A DNA stretch of 64,000 bases from NCBI GenBank assembly GCA_024653485.1, contig JANLFY010000001.1, positions 292,160 to 356,159 of the forward strand, given 5' to 3'. The DNA is from Bacillota bacterium (lineage in GTDB: Bacteria > Bacillota > SHA-98 > UBA4971). Of the stretch, positions 9,434 to 18,486 are shown in pieces. A program made the position numbers and the translations under genes. The notes beneath the pieces were generated by a model. It was not told where the DNA came from, searched no databases, and worked only from the letters and a program-made list of their open reading frames with translations. How positions within the stretch are numbered: position 1 is the stretch's first letter; the number at the start of each line of letters is the position of its first letter.

Positions 9434-10690
9434 TCAGCGCACTATCTTGAAGATCCAGAAGACGGTGTCCTTGTCCCATCCGAGGTCCCAGGGCACGCGG
9501 TAGCGGTCCGCGGTGTGAGTGTTCACCAGTAGGTAGCCGGATGGGTCCTTCGCCGTAACCACGGCGAAGTGTTGTATCTCTCCTTCTTCCTCATACCCGA
9601 TGACGTCACCCGGCTCGAGCTCGCCCAAGGCGCCCTTGGGGAAGCGCGGACTCGGCTCCTGGACCTCACGGAATGAGCCCCGGGCCAGGAGTCGCGCCGT
9701 GCCGCTCTCCGTGAGGTGGGCGGCGAGGGCGTCCGTCTGCACCCACGCCTCGCTCCCACGTCCGGAAGCGTAGTCGTAATGCCAAGTCGAGTCATGCGGG
9801 ATGCCACCCGCTTCGCTGTCACCGAGGACCTGAGACACGAAGTTGGTGCAGTCTCCCCCGGTCTCTGTGTGATCACGGTACCGAGGATTGTACCCGAACT
9901 CCATCCGCGGCGAGATCATGACCCCACAGTACCTGTCCGCGTAGGCTACGGCCTTTTCGCGGTCGTACAGGCCGCGTTTTGTCCCAGGAGAGGCAGCGGA
10001 CTGTGCGGACGACCCGATGTGCCCGCCGCCGATCGATGTTGGAATGGAGTGAACGAAGTCGACGGGATCAGCAGGCTCGACGGATGTCGCCGGCGCAACC
10101 TCGGGCGAGAGCGTGTCCTCCCCGAGGGGATCCGTGTACTCGTCCGAGCGGACGAGCCACTTCTCGCCTCGACGAACCAGGGTGATCTCATGGCGAGTGC
10201 GAATGCTGAAGACGTGGTCCGCTGCGCTAGGTCGTGAAGAAGGCCTGTATCGGACGGCAAGACTTTGCCACACAGCGGCGCTCGCCGTTTGCCGACCGAG
10301 CGCGATGGATTTCACCTGGAGATGAGCCCGCGCAGCAGTGATCAAGACGCCCCGCTTCGCAGCCCAAGCCTGCACGTACCGCAGCTTTCGGGCCTCGTGC
10401 TCAAGATACCTGCGCGCGTCCGTTGGACCGGCAACGTCATAGTACGGCTCGATCACCGCGAGGTCGCCCCGCACCAGCGCGGCCGCGCGCGCGTCGAATA
10501 GTTCTCTTAGGGCAGATACGACCGCTCGCGCCGCGGGTCGGCGCTGCGGGTCGATCAGCCACGACCACGGGCCCCGGGACGAGAGCCTTGCCCCTAGCGC
10601 GGCCGCCAAGGCGAGCGCTGAGGCGATCAGGACCCACGTGCGCACGCTTCGGCGCATCGGAGGCCGGCGGGGATTCGCAGGACCTCTCAT
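9434..10690 (-). CDS. Membrane-anchored amidase-domain protein (Amidase_6 type)
   Basis: 418-residue protein with one N-terminal transmembrane helix (WVLIASALALAAALGA), so the bulk lies outside the cell. The middle (~residues 70-220) is a predicted NTF2-like/cystatin-like domain. The C-terminal ~170 residues form an NlpC/P60-related amidase_6 domain: GGDCTNFVSQVLGDS with the candidate catalytic Cys, GDVIGYEEEGEIQHFAVVT with the His, and NTHTADRYRVPW. In Bacillota such proteins are linked to cell-wall or spore-coat peptidoglycan, but the substrate is not known. Start 10690 precedes MRGPANPRRP; extension to 10765 adds an unlikely N-terminus. Confidence 0.82.
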   Translation of the reverse strand: MRGPANPRRPPMRRSVRTWVLIASALALAAALGARLSSRGPWSWLIDPQRRPAARAVVSALRELFDARAAALVRGDLAVIEPYYDVAGPTDARRYLEHEARKLRYVQAWAAKRGVLITAARAHLQVKSIALGRQTASAAVWQSLAVRYRPSSRPSAADHVFSIRTRHEITLVRRGEKWLVRSDEYTDPLGEDTLSPEVAPATSVEPADPVDFVHSIPTSIGGGHIGSSAQSAASPGTKRGLYDREKAVAYADRYCGVMISPRMEFGYNPRYRDHTETGGDCTNFVSQVLGDSEAGGIPHDSTWHYDYASGRGSEAWVQTDALAAHLTESGTARLLARGSFREVQEPSPRFPKGALGELEPGDVIGYEEEGEIQHFAVVTAKDPSGYLLVNTHTADRYRVPWDLGWDKDTVFWIFKIVR

Positions 10691-10874
10691 TTGCCACTTC
10701 CCGTCCTCTCGCGATGCTGTTCGAACAAAGCATAGTGTCACCCGTAGCGCGGAGAACGATGACATGGCGAACGGGAATGGTGCACCCGCTCGTGCCGCTC
10801 TTCGTGACGAAGCGGCTTTGGACGCTGCCAGCCCCCGCCGTCGCCGCCCATCGCATTTCGCCGGACTTTCGGTG

Positions 10875-10903
10875 TTGACAACGCTGCGCTCGCTCTGTAG
10901 ACT
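10875..10903 (+). promoter_or_regulatory. Vegetative promoter of the TrmB-ATPase operon
   Basis: TTGACA at 10875-10880, a 17-nt spacer and TAGACT at 10898-10903. The -35 is perfect and the -10 matches 4 of 6. Predicted transcription start is near 10910, about 65 nt before the GTG of the regulator. Confidence 0.72.
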
Positions 10904-10924
10904 GAGGATAGTGTTTCACATACG

Positions 10925-10937
10925 AACAACGTAGTTG
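10925..10937. promoter_or_regulatory. Inverted repeat, candidate operator for TrmB regulator
   Basis: ACAAC-GTA-GTTGT forms a perfect 5-bp inverted repeat around the central GTA, just downstream of the predicted transcription start. Its place between promoter and gene suits autorepression by the encoded TrmB protein. Inferred from position only. Confidence 0.45.
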
Positions 10938-10975
10938 TAAGTAGAAATACTATGCGGGCAAGGAGGTGGAATGCG

Positions 10976-11752
10976 GTGGATGCCCTCGCGGCTCTGGCAT
11001 CCCTGGGGTTCACCGAATACGAGGCGAAGACGTATGTAGCGCTATTGAGGGCCAGTCCCGCTACCGGGTACCAAATCAGCAAAGAAGCGGGAATCCCCCG
11101 CTCAATGGTGTACGAGGCTTTGGGCAGACTCGTGAACAAAGGAGCCGTGCTCACGCTGCAGCACGGTGACGTCACGAGATATGCGCCCATTCCTGTGAAC
11201 GCACTGCTGGACAACATGCGTCACAGGTACGAGGAGGCCATAGACGCTGCTCATGAAAGCCTGGCACGATACGAGACACTCATCCCGCTCGATCAGGCCT
11301 GGAACATAGAGGGACGGGATGCAATCCTGGGCAAGGCGCGGGACATGATAGGTGGTGCGAAAGGCGAGCTACTGCTCGCGGTGGGTGACAGAAACCTCGT
11401 GGACCTCATGCCCTCGCTCCGTGAGGCACACGAAAGGGGTGTGCGAGTGAGGGTGCTGCTCTCCGGCGACGCGGAATGCGACTTCGGCACGATCGTGCAC
11501 CACCCCCAAGCAGAGAGCGCCTTCCAGCAGTTGGGCAAGAGCATAGTCGTGGTGGCCGATGGCTCACAGGCATTGGTCGGCGGCACGGACGCCGATGACA
11601 CGGCTGTGTGGACCGGCAATCCGCACCTCGTGTTCATAGCCAGGCAGTACATCTGGCAGGAGATGTTCACCCAGCGCGCGTCGGAGAGGCTAGGAAAGGA
11701 CTTTTGGGCGGCGCTGAGTCCCGAAGAACGCGAGGCGATCTTCGGAGAATGA
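10976..11752 (+). CDS. TrmB-family transcriptional regulator
   Basis: 258-residue DNA-binding protein. Residues ~1-70 form the TrmB winged helix (LGFTEYEAKTYVALLRASPATGYQISKEAGIPRSM..., with the recognition helix around RSMVYEALGRLVNKG). A coiled linker follows, and then a phospholipase-D-like TrmB C-domain (GRDAILGKARDMIGGAKGELLLAV; RVRVLLSGD; TAVWTGNPHLVFIARQYIWQEMF), which senses a small ligand in family members. GTG 10976 has AGGAGG 9 nt upstream (10961-10966); ATG 10952 would put the site inside the gene. The P-type ATPase starts 31 nt downstream, so the regulator probably controls ion transport in response to an unknown ligand. Confidence 0.88.
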   Translation: MDALAALASLGFTEYEAKTYVALLRASPATGYQISKEAGIPRSMVYEALGRLVNKGAVLTLQHGDVTRYAPIPVNALLDNMRHRYEEAIDAAHESLARYETLIPLDQAWNIEGRDAILGKARDMIGGAKGELLLAVGDRNLVDLMPSLREAHERGVRVRVLLSGDAECDFGTIVHHPQAESAFQQLGKSIVVVADGSQALVGGTDADDTAVWTGNPHLVFIARQYIWQEMFTQRASERLGKDFWAALSPEEREAIFGE

Positions 11753-11783
11753 GGCGCTGCTCAGCGGGTAAGGAGAGAAGACC

Positions 11784-14282
11784 ATGGCGGTGCAGAACAT
11801 CGAGGCGTACTTCGGCCATTTCCAAGGACTGTCCGATGAAGAGGTGCAAGAACGCCAGAGAGAGTACGGGCTGAACGTCCTTCCGTCGCGGAAAGAGCCA
11901 TCCCGGCTTGCCATCTTCTTGTCTCAGTTCGCAAGCCCGCTTGTATACGTGATCCTCGGGGCGGGCATCGTGTCCCTCATTCTGAAGGAGTACGGCGATT
12001 TCTTCATCATAATGGCCGTAGTGGTCTTCGACGCCATGCTGGGGTTCATCCAAGAGCAGCAGGCGAAGCAGACATACGAAGGCCTTCGCAAGCTGGTCAA
12101 GCCTACCGCGACCGTCGTAAGGGCGGGAGTGAGGAGGGACGTCGAGGTTCGCGAGATCGTGCCCGGGGACGTGGTCATCCTCGCAGCGGGCGACAGGGTG
12201 CCCGCCGACGGCACGGTCCTTGAAAGCGTGAAGATGTCTGTGAACGAGGCCATACTGACGGGCGAGAGCGAGCCGGTTTTCAAAGGGGAGGATCCGGGAA
12301 GGAATCAGCTGTATATGGGCACGTCGGTCCTGTCGGGTCGGGGAATCATGAAGGTGACCCGGACCGGAAAGGACACCGAGCTCGGCAAGATCGCAGCAAG
12401 CCTCTCCGAGAGCGAGGAGAGGGTGACGCCGCTCCAGGCAAGGCTGGCCGCGTTCAGCCGCACTCTCACGCGGATCGTCATCGGAGTCACCGCGGCGCTC
12501 TTCCTCATCGGCGTGGCTGCCGGAAAGCCCGCCCTGGAAATGGTGCGCGTGGCGATCATTCTGGCCATTGCGGCCATTCCGGAAGGCCTGTTGATCGCGG
12601 TGACGGTCATCCTGGTCATAGGCATGCGCCGTATCCTCAAGAGAGAAGGCCTGGTGAAAAGGCTTCTCGCCGTGGAGACCCTCGGATCGGTCACGACGAT
12701 CTGCACGGACAAGACAGGCACCCTCACGAAGGGCCTAATGGCTGTGACGCGCACCGACTTCCGCCTGCCGGAGCGCGCCATCCAGACCCTCGTCTTGTGT
12801 AACAACCTTGAGGACTCGCTCGAGGTCGCGCTCTGGGAGTTTGCTCGCGCAAACGGCGCCTCCGATATGGAGACGATCGTCCGGCTGGCGCCCCGCGTCG
12901 ACGAGGAGCCCTTCTCGAGCGAGACGAAGTACATGCGCACCGTGAACCTGGTGGAGGGCAGGCGTGTCGCGTTCGTCAAGGGCGCCCCAGAGGTCGTGGC
13001 CGCCATGTGCGGCCTTCCAGCTGCACATAGGGACGAGATATCCCAGGTAGTGGAATCGTGGGCGGACGAAGGACTGAAGGTGCTGGGCCTCGCTGTCAAG
13101 GAAGGAGACGACGACGCGCTCGAAACGTCCGGCGGAGGCTATTCGTGGGCGGGTCTGGTGGGGATCGAGGATCCGATCCGCGAGGAGGTGGCGGATGCGG
13201 TCAGAACATGCCGCGACGCGGGAATCCAGATCAAGATCGTCACAGGCGATTACGAGCGCACGGCGATCCACGTGGCGAGGAGGTTGGGCCTCGAGGTTCC
13301 GCCCGGCGGTGCCGTGGATGGCCAGGAACTCGAGGCCATGAGCGACGCGGAGCTTGCGTCGCGGGTCCGCGAAATCGCGGTGTTCGCTCGGATATCTCCG
13401 CGTCAGAAACTCAGGATAGTGGCGGCGCTTCAGGGGACCGGAGAGGTAGTCGCGATGGTGGGGGACGGTGTGAACGATGCGCCCGCTCTCAAGAGGTCAG
13501 ACATTGGCGTGGTCGTCGGTGGTGCTACGGACGTCGCAAAGGAGATCGCGGATCTCATACTCCTGGACAGCAACTTCAAGACCATAGTAGCTGCGGTCGA
13601 AGAGGGGCGCGTGGTATTCGAGAACATAAAGAAGGTCGTCTCGTACACGCTGTCCAATTCGTTCGCCGAGATACTCCTGATCTTCGGCGCCATGATCATG
13701 GGGTGGGCCGCGCCTCTCGTGGTCGCGCAGATCCTGTGGATACATCTCATTTGCGACGGCCCGGTCGATATCGTGCTCGGTTTCGAGCCCGCCGAGGAAG
13801 GCATAATGCGCGAGAAACCGAAGCCTCGTTCGGAGCCGATCCTGGGGAGGCTCGGCATCGGACTAATAGCCGCCATCAGCATCACCGCCGCGGCGGGATG
13901 CCTCGCGATGTTCGGCCACTATTGGCTCGTCCATCACGACTTGAGGCTCGCACGCACCCTATCGTTCGCTACGCTTGCAGTCATCTCGTTGGTGTACGTC
14001 TTCGCCTACCGTAGCATGAGAAGGAGCATCTTCCATACCGGCCACCTCCTGGCGAATAGGCCGCTACTCGCGTCGGTAGCCGGCGGCTTCTTGCTGGCTG
14101 TGGGCGCGGTAGCCGTTCCAGCCATTCGCAACGTCCTCGGGATCGTGCCGCTCTCAGCCGGTGAATGGCTCATGGTTTTCGGTCTTGCCGTGGCGCTGCT
14201 CATCATCGTGGAAGTAGGGAAATTCCTGGGGCTTGCTCGGGGACGGAGGGCCAAACCTGCCGCGCCTGGAACCGCCGACTAG
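11784..14282 (+). CDS. Cation-transporting P-type ATPase (P2-like, Ca2+-ATPase related)
   Basis: 832-residue inner-membrane pump. In order: cation ATPase N-terminal domain (residues ~1-60), M1-M2, actuator domain with LTGES, M3-M4 with AIPEGLL, phosphorylation motif CTDKTGTLT, nucleotide domain with SSETKYMR and FVKGAPEVV, hinge GDGVNDAPAL, and M5-M10. M5 (SNSFAEILLIFG) and M6 (WIHLICDGPVDIVLGFEP) place Asn/Glu and Asp where P2A pumps bind cation. Ca2+ or Mn2+ export is a fair guess, but H+ or Mg2+ cannot be excluded. SD AAGGAGA precedes ATG 11784. It is slightly shorter than SERCA-like bacterial pumps (about 880-900 aa). Co-transcribed with the TrmB regulator. Confidence 0.92.
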   Translation: MAVQNIEAYFGHFQGLSDEEVQERQREYGLNVLPSRKEPSRLAIFLSQFASPLVYVILGAGIVSLILKEYGDFFIIMAVVVFDAMLGFIQEQQAKQTYEGLRKLVKPTATVVRAGVRRDVEVREIVPGDVVILAAGDRVPADGTVLESVKMSVNEAILTGESEPVFKGEDPGRNQLYMGTSVLSGRGIMKVTRTGKDTELGKIAASLSESEERVTPLQARLAAFSRTLTRIVIGVTAALFLIGVAAGKPALEMVRVAIILAIAAIPEGLLIAVTVILVIGMRRILKREGLVKRLLAVETLGSVTTICTDKTGTLTKGLMAVTRTDFRLPERAIQTLVLCNNLEDSLEVALWEFARANGASDMETIVRLAPRVDEEPFSSETKYMRTVNLVEGRRVAFVKGAPEVVAAMCGLPAAHRDEISQVVESWADEGLKVLGLAVKEGDDDALETSGGGYSWAGLVGIEDPIREEVADAVRTCRDAGIQIKIVTGDYERTAIHVARRLGLEVPPGGAVDGQELEAMSDAELASRVREIAVFARISPRQKLRIVAALQGTGEVVAMVGDGVNDAPALKRSDIGVVVGGATDVAKEIADLILLDSNFKTIVAAVEEGRVVFENIKKVVSYTLSNSFAEILLIFGAMIMGWAAPLVVAQILWIHLICDGPVDIVLGFEPAEEGIMREKPKPRSEPILGRLGIGLIAAISITAAAGCLAMFGHYWLVHHDLRLARTLSFATLAVISLVYVFAYRSMRRSIFHTGHLLANRPLLASVAGGFLLAVGAVAVPAIRNVLGIVPLSAGEWLMVFGLAVALLIIVEVGKFLGLARGRRAKPAAPGTAD

Positions 14283-14287
14283 AATGA

Positions 14288-14304
14288 CCGACCATCCGAT
14301 GGTC
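14288..14304 (+). terminator. Short hairpin after the P-type ATPase
   Basis: CGACCAT-CCG-ATGGTCG, a perfect 7-bp stem with a 3-nt loop six bases after the stop, between convergent genes. No T tract follows, so terminator activity is uncertain. Confidence 0.4.
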
Positions 14305-14413
14305 GCCAGCTCCCAGACGCGGCCTTCACCTTCGTCCCTTCAAAGTCTGAACGCCGGACGCGTGGCGGGCCGGGCCCTCCGCCGGGCTCAAGGCCAGGCC
14401 CAAGCGCGCAGCG

Positions 14414-16069
14414 CTAGCATCCCGCCGAGGCGGCAGCCACTTGTTTGGACGCCGCGACCGGGATGTAGAGGCGGCTGTAATACTCCTCGATCATCCGGTG
14501 GGATGAGAACCTCCGGACCGTCGAGGATATGCTCTCGCGCATTATCTCGATCCATCTCGCGCGGTTCTCATAGTAAGTTGGGAGTACCTCGCCCAGCAAG
14601 ACCCTGTAAAGCCCCTCAAGGTCGTGGTCGTCCTGCCCGGGTCCCTCGTATCCATCGCCGAACTGCCAGCCGTTCTGTCCGTGGCGGCACGCTTCAGGCC
14701 ACCATCCATCGAGCACGCTCAGGTTGGGCACGCCGTTCATGGCCGCCTTCATTCCCGATGTCCCGCTGGCCTCGAGGGGCCGGATGGGGTTGTTGAGCCA
14801 CACGTCGCACCCGCGCGTCAAGAGACGCCCCACCTTCATGTCGTAGTCCGGCACGAACACGACGCTCTCCGGGTAGCGCTTTGCCATCCTCACGAGGTTC
14901 GCGACGATGTCCTTTCCCGTGTCATCGAGGGGATGGCCCTTTCCCGAGAACACCAGTTGAAGCCCTCCGCTTCTCAGATACGGCTCGATCACATCGGGCC
15001 GTCTGAATATGAGGTCGCTGCGCTTGTACGGCGCAGCGCGCCTCGCGAAGCCCACGAGGATGTTGTCTCGCCTGAGGGCGATGCCGCATCTCGCTTCGAT
15101 CTCGGCGAGCAGCGCCTCCTTGGCTCTCATGTGAGCGGCCCAAAGGTCTTCGCCCGACTCGTACGCCGCCCGCACGCCCTCGTCTTGCCAGGTTCCGGGA
15201 TGCACGCCGTTCGTCACGGCGATGATGGGCGACCTCTCATCTACATCCTGCCACATCTTATTGGCGGTGGCGCAGTGAAGTTCGGCTACAGCGTTGGAGA
15301 TCCGCGCGAGGCGCAGGCCTGCCACGGTCATGTTGAACGGGTCGCCGCCTATCCTGACCATCTGCTCCCGCGAGAGGCCGTCGTACGCGCCCATGTAGCG
15401 CAGGAGCTCGTGCCTGTGGGACTCGTTGCCCTCCCTTACCGGCGTGTGGGTTGTGAAAACGACCTCCCGGCGCGTTGAAGCGAGTGCCTGGTCGAAGCTC
15501 ATCCCCGCGGCCATCTTCTCCCTGATTAGCTCGATGCCCGCCAGCACGGGGTGCCCATCGTTGAAGTGGTACACGTCGACATCGATGCCGAGAGCCCTAA
15601 GTGCCCTGACTCCGCCGATCCCGAGGACCATCTCCTGTGCTATACGCTCCTCGCCGAACCACCCGTACAGCTGCCCTGTAATCCACTTGTCCTCGTTTTC
15701 CGGGACGTTCGTGTCGAGCAGGTAAAGAGGAGCGTTTCCGTACCTGTCGACCATCCATACCTTGCAGACGACTTCGCGTCCGCGAATTCTCACGGTCACC
15801 GTCTTGCGCGTGTCCTTGAGAAAGTCGTACGAATAGCAAGGATAAGCGTCAAACGGCCTCCCGTCCTCGCCTATCACTTGTTTTGTGTAGCCCTGCCTCC
15901 AAAGTATGCCAACGCCCACCACAGGCAGGCTGAGGTCGCAGGCTGATTTCAGATAGTCTCCCGCGAGTATCCCGAGCCCTCCTGCATAGATGCGGAGCTC
16001 CTCGTGGAGGCCGAACTCCATGCAGAAATAGGCCACCCTTGGCGGCCGCGTCGCGCTATCCGCGTACAT
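14414..16069 (-). CDS. glgP: Alpha-glucan (glycogen/maltodextrin) phosphorylase, short GT35 form
   Basis: Phosphorolysis of alpha-1,4-glucan to glucose-1-phosphate with pyridoxal phosphate. 551 residues, the compact bacterial/archaeal form lacking the N-terminal regulatory domain of the ~800-aa enzymes. Visible signatures are VAYFCMEFGLHEELRIYAGGLGILAGDYLKSA at the start, YHFNDGHPV, TTHTPVREGNE, TNGVHPGTW, GFARRAAPYKRSDLI, VFSGKGHPLD and the PLP-site segment EASGTSGMKAAMNG with its Lys. ATG 16069 is preceded by GGGGGAGAGGT; an upstream in-frame start at 16156 only adds a non-conserved leader. It has its own promoter at 16265-16293. Works with glgA and the phosphohexomutase in this window. Confidence 0.95.
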   Translation of the reverse strand: MYADSATRPPRVAYFCMEFGLHEELRIYAGGLGILAGDYLKSACDLSLPVVGVGILWRQGYTKQVIGEDGRPFDAYPCYSYDFLKDTRKTVTVRIRGREVVCKVWMVDRYGNAPLYLLDTNVPENEDKWITGQLYGWFGEERIAQEMVLGIGGVRALRALGIDVDVYHFNDGHPVLAGIELIREKMAAGMSFDQALASTRREVVFTTHTPVREGNESHRHELLRYMGAYDGLSREQMVRIGGDPFNMTVAGLRLARISNAVAELHCATANKMWQDVDERSPIIAVTNGVHPGTWQDEGVRAAYESGEDLWAAHMRAKEALLAEIEARCGIALRRDNILVGFARRAAPYKRSDLIFRRPDVIEPYLRSGGLQLVFSGKGHPLDDTGKDIVANLVRMAKRYPESVVFVPDYDMKVGRLLTRGCDVWLNNPIRPLEASGTSGMKAAMNGVPNLSVLDGWWPEACRHGQNGWQFGDGYEGPGQDDHDLEGLYRVLLGEVLPTYYENRARWIEIMRESISSTVRRFSSHRMIEEYYSRLYIPVAASKQVAAASAGC

Positions 16070-16565
16070 ACCTCTCCCCCCAGCGCGTCTGGTGCCATCC
16101 GCTTCCGGCGGTCTTAGCGAGCCCGACGGGAGCCCGACCCCGACGAGGCTCCCCATCCTATCCTATGAGCGAGCCGGGAGCCGTGAAGCCGACGGCTGCC
16201 TTCGCGTTCTTGCCGAACCTCTGAAAGACGCGGCTCTTGCGCCGGTCTCCTTCCCACGTGCCCGATTATAGCGCAAGACATCCTGCAGGGCAACAAGCTG
16301 ACATAGCTACGCAATCCATGTTTTGACATCTCCGCGCCATCCAACAACACACGACCGGCCCTCGCTCCTTTCGGCAAGGCGGAGGTCTCGGCGCTTGCTC
16401 GACGCGCCGCAGGCTGAAAACGGTGGCAGGGACGAGGACCGCATGGTAGAATGATATGGGCCAAGAAGCCTTGCGTGCCTGAGTGCCCCCGCCGCGACCT
16501 TTGCGAGCCATGGGCTGGGGGCTCGAAGGCGACCAACGCACGAATACGAGGACGAGTGAGAACCG
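16070..16565. other. Divergent region between glgP and the TGS GTPase gene
   Basis: About 500 bases. It holds the glgP leader and promoter on the minus strand. On the plus strand there is a possible -10 (TAGAAT, about 16445-16450) without a good -35. No protein-like ORF or structured RNA was recognised. Confidence 0.5.
16265..16293 (-). promoter_or_regulatory. Vegetative promoter of glgP
   Basis: On the minus strand: TTGCCC (16293-16288), a 17-nt spacer and a perfect TATAAT (16270-16265). This leaves a leader of about 190 nt before the glgP start at 16069. The leader has no recognised riboswitch. Confidence 0.72.
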
Positions 16566-17549
16566 ATGCCTGCGAACCTCACACCGCAGTACCTCGAGGC
16601 CGAACAGGCCTTCAAGGAAGCAAAGACCACAGCCGAGAAGATCGCTGCGCTCGAGGAGATGCTCGCGGTCATCCCAAAGCATAAGGGCACCGAGAAGTTG
16701 CAGGCAGACATAAAGAGGCGCCTGTCGAAGCTGAGGGAGGAAGGCGAGAGAAGAGCGAAGGCCGGCCGTCAGGACCCTTTCCTCGTGGAGAAGCACGGTG
16801 CCGGTCAGGTTGCCCTGGTCGGGTTCCCGAACTCGGGGAAGTCGGCCCTTGTCGGCGCCCTGACCAGGGCGAAGGTCGTCGTGGCAGACTACCCGTTTTC
16901 CACGGTGCTACCCATAGCGGGGATGATGCCGTTCGAAGACATCTGGATTCAACTAGTTGACATGCCGCCCGTCACCGCTGAAGAGATGCCAGCGGGCATG
17001 GGTGGCGCGCTACGCAATGCCGACGCTGTGCTGATAGTCGTGGACGCCTCATCCGATGACTGCCTGGACCAACTGGAAGGGGCACTGACCCTCCTGAGAG
17101 AGAAGCGTATCCTTCGTGACGCGACCGATCTCGAGGCGGGTGCGCTGGGACATGCTCTCGCGGACTGCATGGTGGTTGCGACGAAACTGGACGCGCCCCG
17201 AGCTCGCGGGAACCTCGAGATCCTCCAAGAGTGCTTGCCCCCCGGGCTCGACATCGTTCCCGTCTCGGTGACCGAGGGAGAGAACCTCGAGGTCCTTCGG
17301 CGTCGGATATTCGATCTCCTTGGGATAATCCGCATCTACACCAAGGTGCCCGGCGGGCCGCCCGACATGGGTCAGCCATTCGTGCTGAAGAAGGGAAGCA
17401 CCGTCGTGGACATGGCCGCAGCGGTCCACCGTGACTTCCCCTCCCGCCTGAAAAACGCGAGGATATGGGGTTCCGCACGATTCGAAGGCCAGTCGGTTCC
17501 CCGTGACTATGTCCTTCGAGACAAGGACATAGTGGAGCTCCACGTGTGA
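16566..17549 (+). CDS. DRG/Obg-related GTPase with C-terminal TGS domain
   Basis: 327-residue cytoplasmic GTPase. Residues ~1-75 form a charged helical region. The G domain has the P-loop GFPNSGKSALV, switch-I ADYPFSTVLP, G3-like QLVDMPPV and G4 TKLD. The last ~75 residues are a TGS domain (IRIYTKVPGGPPDMGQPFVLKKGSTVVDMAA...YVLRDKDIVELHV) that usually contacts ribosome or RNA. Unlike classical DRG/Obg proteins, the G3 Gly is replaced by Pro (DxPP), which may slow or change hydrolysis. Family members act in ribosome-associated stress or assembly. It lies at the head of the 16.5-27 kb block, with 34 nt to the next gene. Confidence 0.88.
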   Translation: MPANLTPQYLEAEQAFKEAKTTAEKIAALEEMLAVIPKHKGTEKLQADIKRRLSKLREEGERRAKAGRQDPFLVEKHGAGQVALVGFPNSGKSALVGALTRAKVVVADYPFSTVLPIAGMMPFEDIWIQLVDMPPVTAEEMPAGMGGALRNADAVLIVVDASSDDCLDQLEGALTLLREKRILRDATDLEAGALGHALADCMVVATKLDAPRARGNLEILQECLPPGLDIVPVSVTEGENLEVLRRRIFDLLGIIRIYTKVPGGPPDMGQPFVLKKGSTVVDMAAAVHRDFPSRLKNARIWGSARFEGQSVPRDYVLRDKDIVELHV

Positions 17550-17583
17550 GCTGAGGGGTGAGCGCGAGAGTGGGGGATGAGCG

Positions 17584-18411
17584 ATGACGTCGATGGCGGA
17601 CGTGCGGGCTATCGTCTCTGAGATCGCCGCGGGGGCCGGAGGCGTCTTCGGCGTCGCAGCGAGGAGCCTCCACGCGGGCGATGAGGTGCTCATCAATGAG
17701 GATGAGCCTTTCAACGCAGCTAGCATAATTAAGGTGGCCATCATGGTCGAGGTGTTCAAGCAAGCCGAGGAAGGCCTGCTCGACCTTGACATGACTGTCA
17801 GACTGTCGGACACCGACAAAGTTGGCGGGTCGGGGATCCTCCAGCTCCTGTCCTCGGGCGTGGAGCTTCCGATCATAGACCTCGTTCGCCTCATGATAGT
17901 GGTGAGCGACAACACTGCGTCAAACCTCCTGTTAGATGTCGTGGGAATGGATCGTGTGAACGACACCATGCGCGGACTGGGTCTTTCGGGGATAGTCCTC
18001 AGACGAAGGTTCATGACCGTGCCTGTGGCCAAACCCGTTCCGAACTCCGTGACGGCGCGGGACGTGACGAGCCTTCTCGAGATGATAGCCAGGTGCGAGG
18101 TGGTATCAGCCTGGGCCTGCTGCGAGATGGTTCGCATCATGAAGCAACAGCAGTACAACGACCTCATTCCCGCGCTGCTGCCTGTACCCGGGGAAGAAGA
18201 CGAACTCCTCGCTGGGGAGATGCCCCGCGTCGAAGTGGCGCACAAGACGGGGTCTGTCTCGGGGGTGCGCCACGATGCCGGGATAGTGTACGTTCCCGGA
18301 CGCGACTATGTAGTCACAATTCTCACGAAGGGCCTTCCACGACCCCGGGATGGAGAGGAGGCCATCAGGAGGATCTCGCTCGAGTTGTTCAGGCACTTCA
18401 CGGGCGACTAG
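17584..18411 (+). CDS. Class A beta-lactamase-fold serine hydrolase, cytoplasmic
   Basis: 275-residue protein with the penicilloyl-serine-transferase triad: SIIK (SxxK) near residue 43, SDN near residue 110 and KTG near residue 221. No signal peptide or membrane segment is visible, so it should be intracellular, unlike true secreted beta-lactamases. The omega-loop ExxLN motif holding the deacylating Glu is absent; that position reads VPNSVTARDV. It is thus more likely a peptidase, amidase or esterase of the Beta-lactamase2 group than a resistance enzyme. Start ATG 17584 follows GGGGGATGAGCG. Placed before a PIG-L deacetylase and a GH4 enzyme, it may act on sugar-peptide material taken up by the importer downstream. 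Confidence 0.85.
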   Translation: MTSMADVRAIVSEIAAGAGGVFGVAARSLHAGDEVLINEDEPFNAASIIKVAIMVEVFKQAEEGLLDLDMTVRLSDTDKVGGSGILQLLSSGVELPIIDLVRLMIVVSDNTASNLLLDVVGMDRVNDTMRGLGLSGIVLRRRFMTVPVAKPVPNSVTARDVTSLLEMIARCEVVSAWACCEMVRIMKQQQYNDLIPALLPVPGEEDELLAGEMPRVEVAHKTGSVSGVRHDAGIVYVPGRDYVVTILTKGLPRPRDGEEAIRRISLELFRHFTGD

Positions 18412-18486
18412 GCGGACACTCTGACGCCATTGGAGCTTGCGGCGTCGGGCGGGAACGGAGTTCTCAGCGTCAGTGGGGGTGATTCG

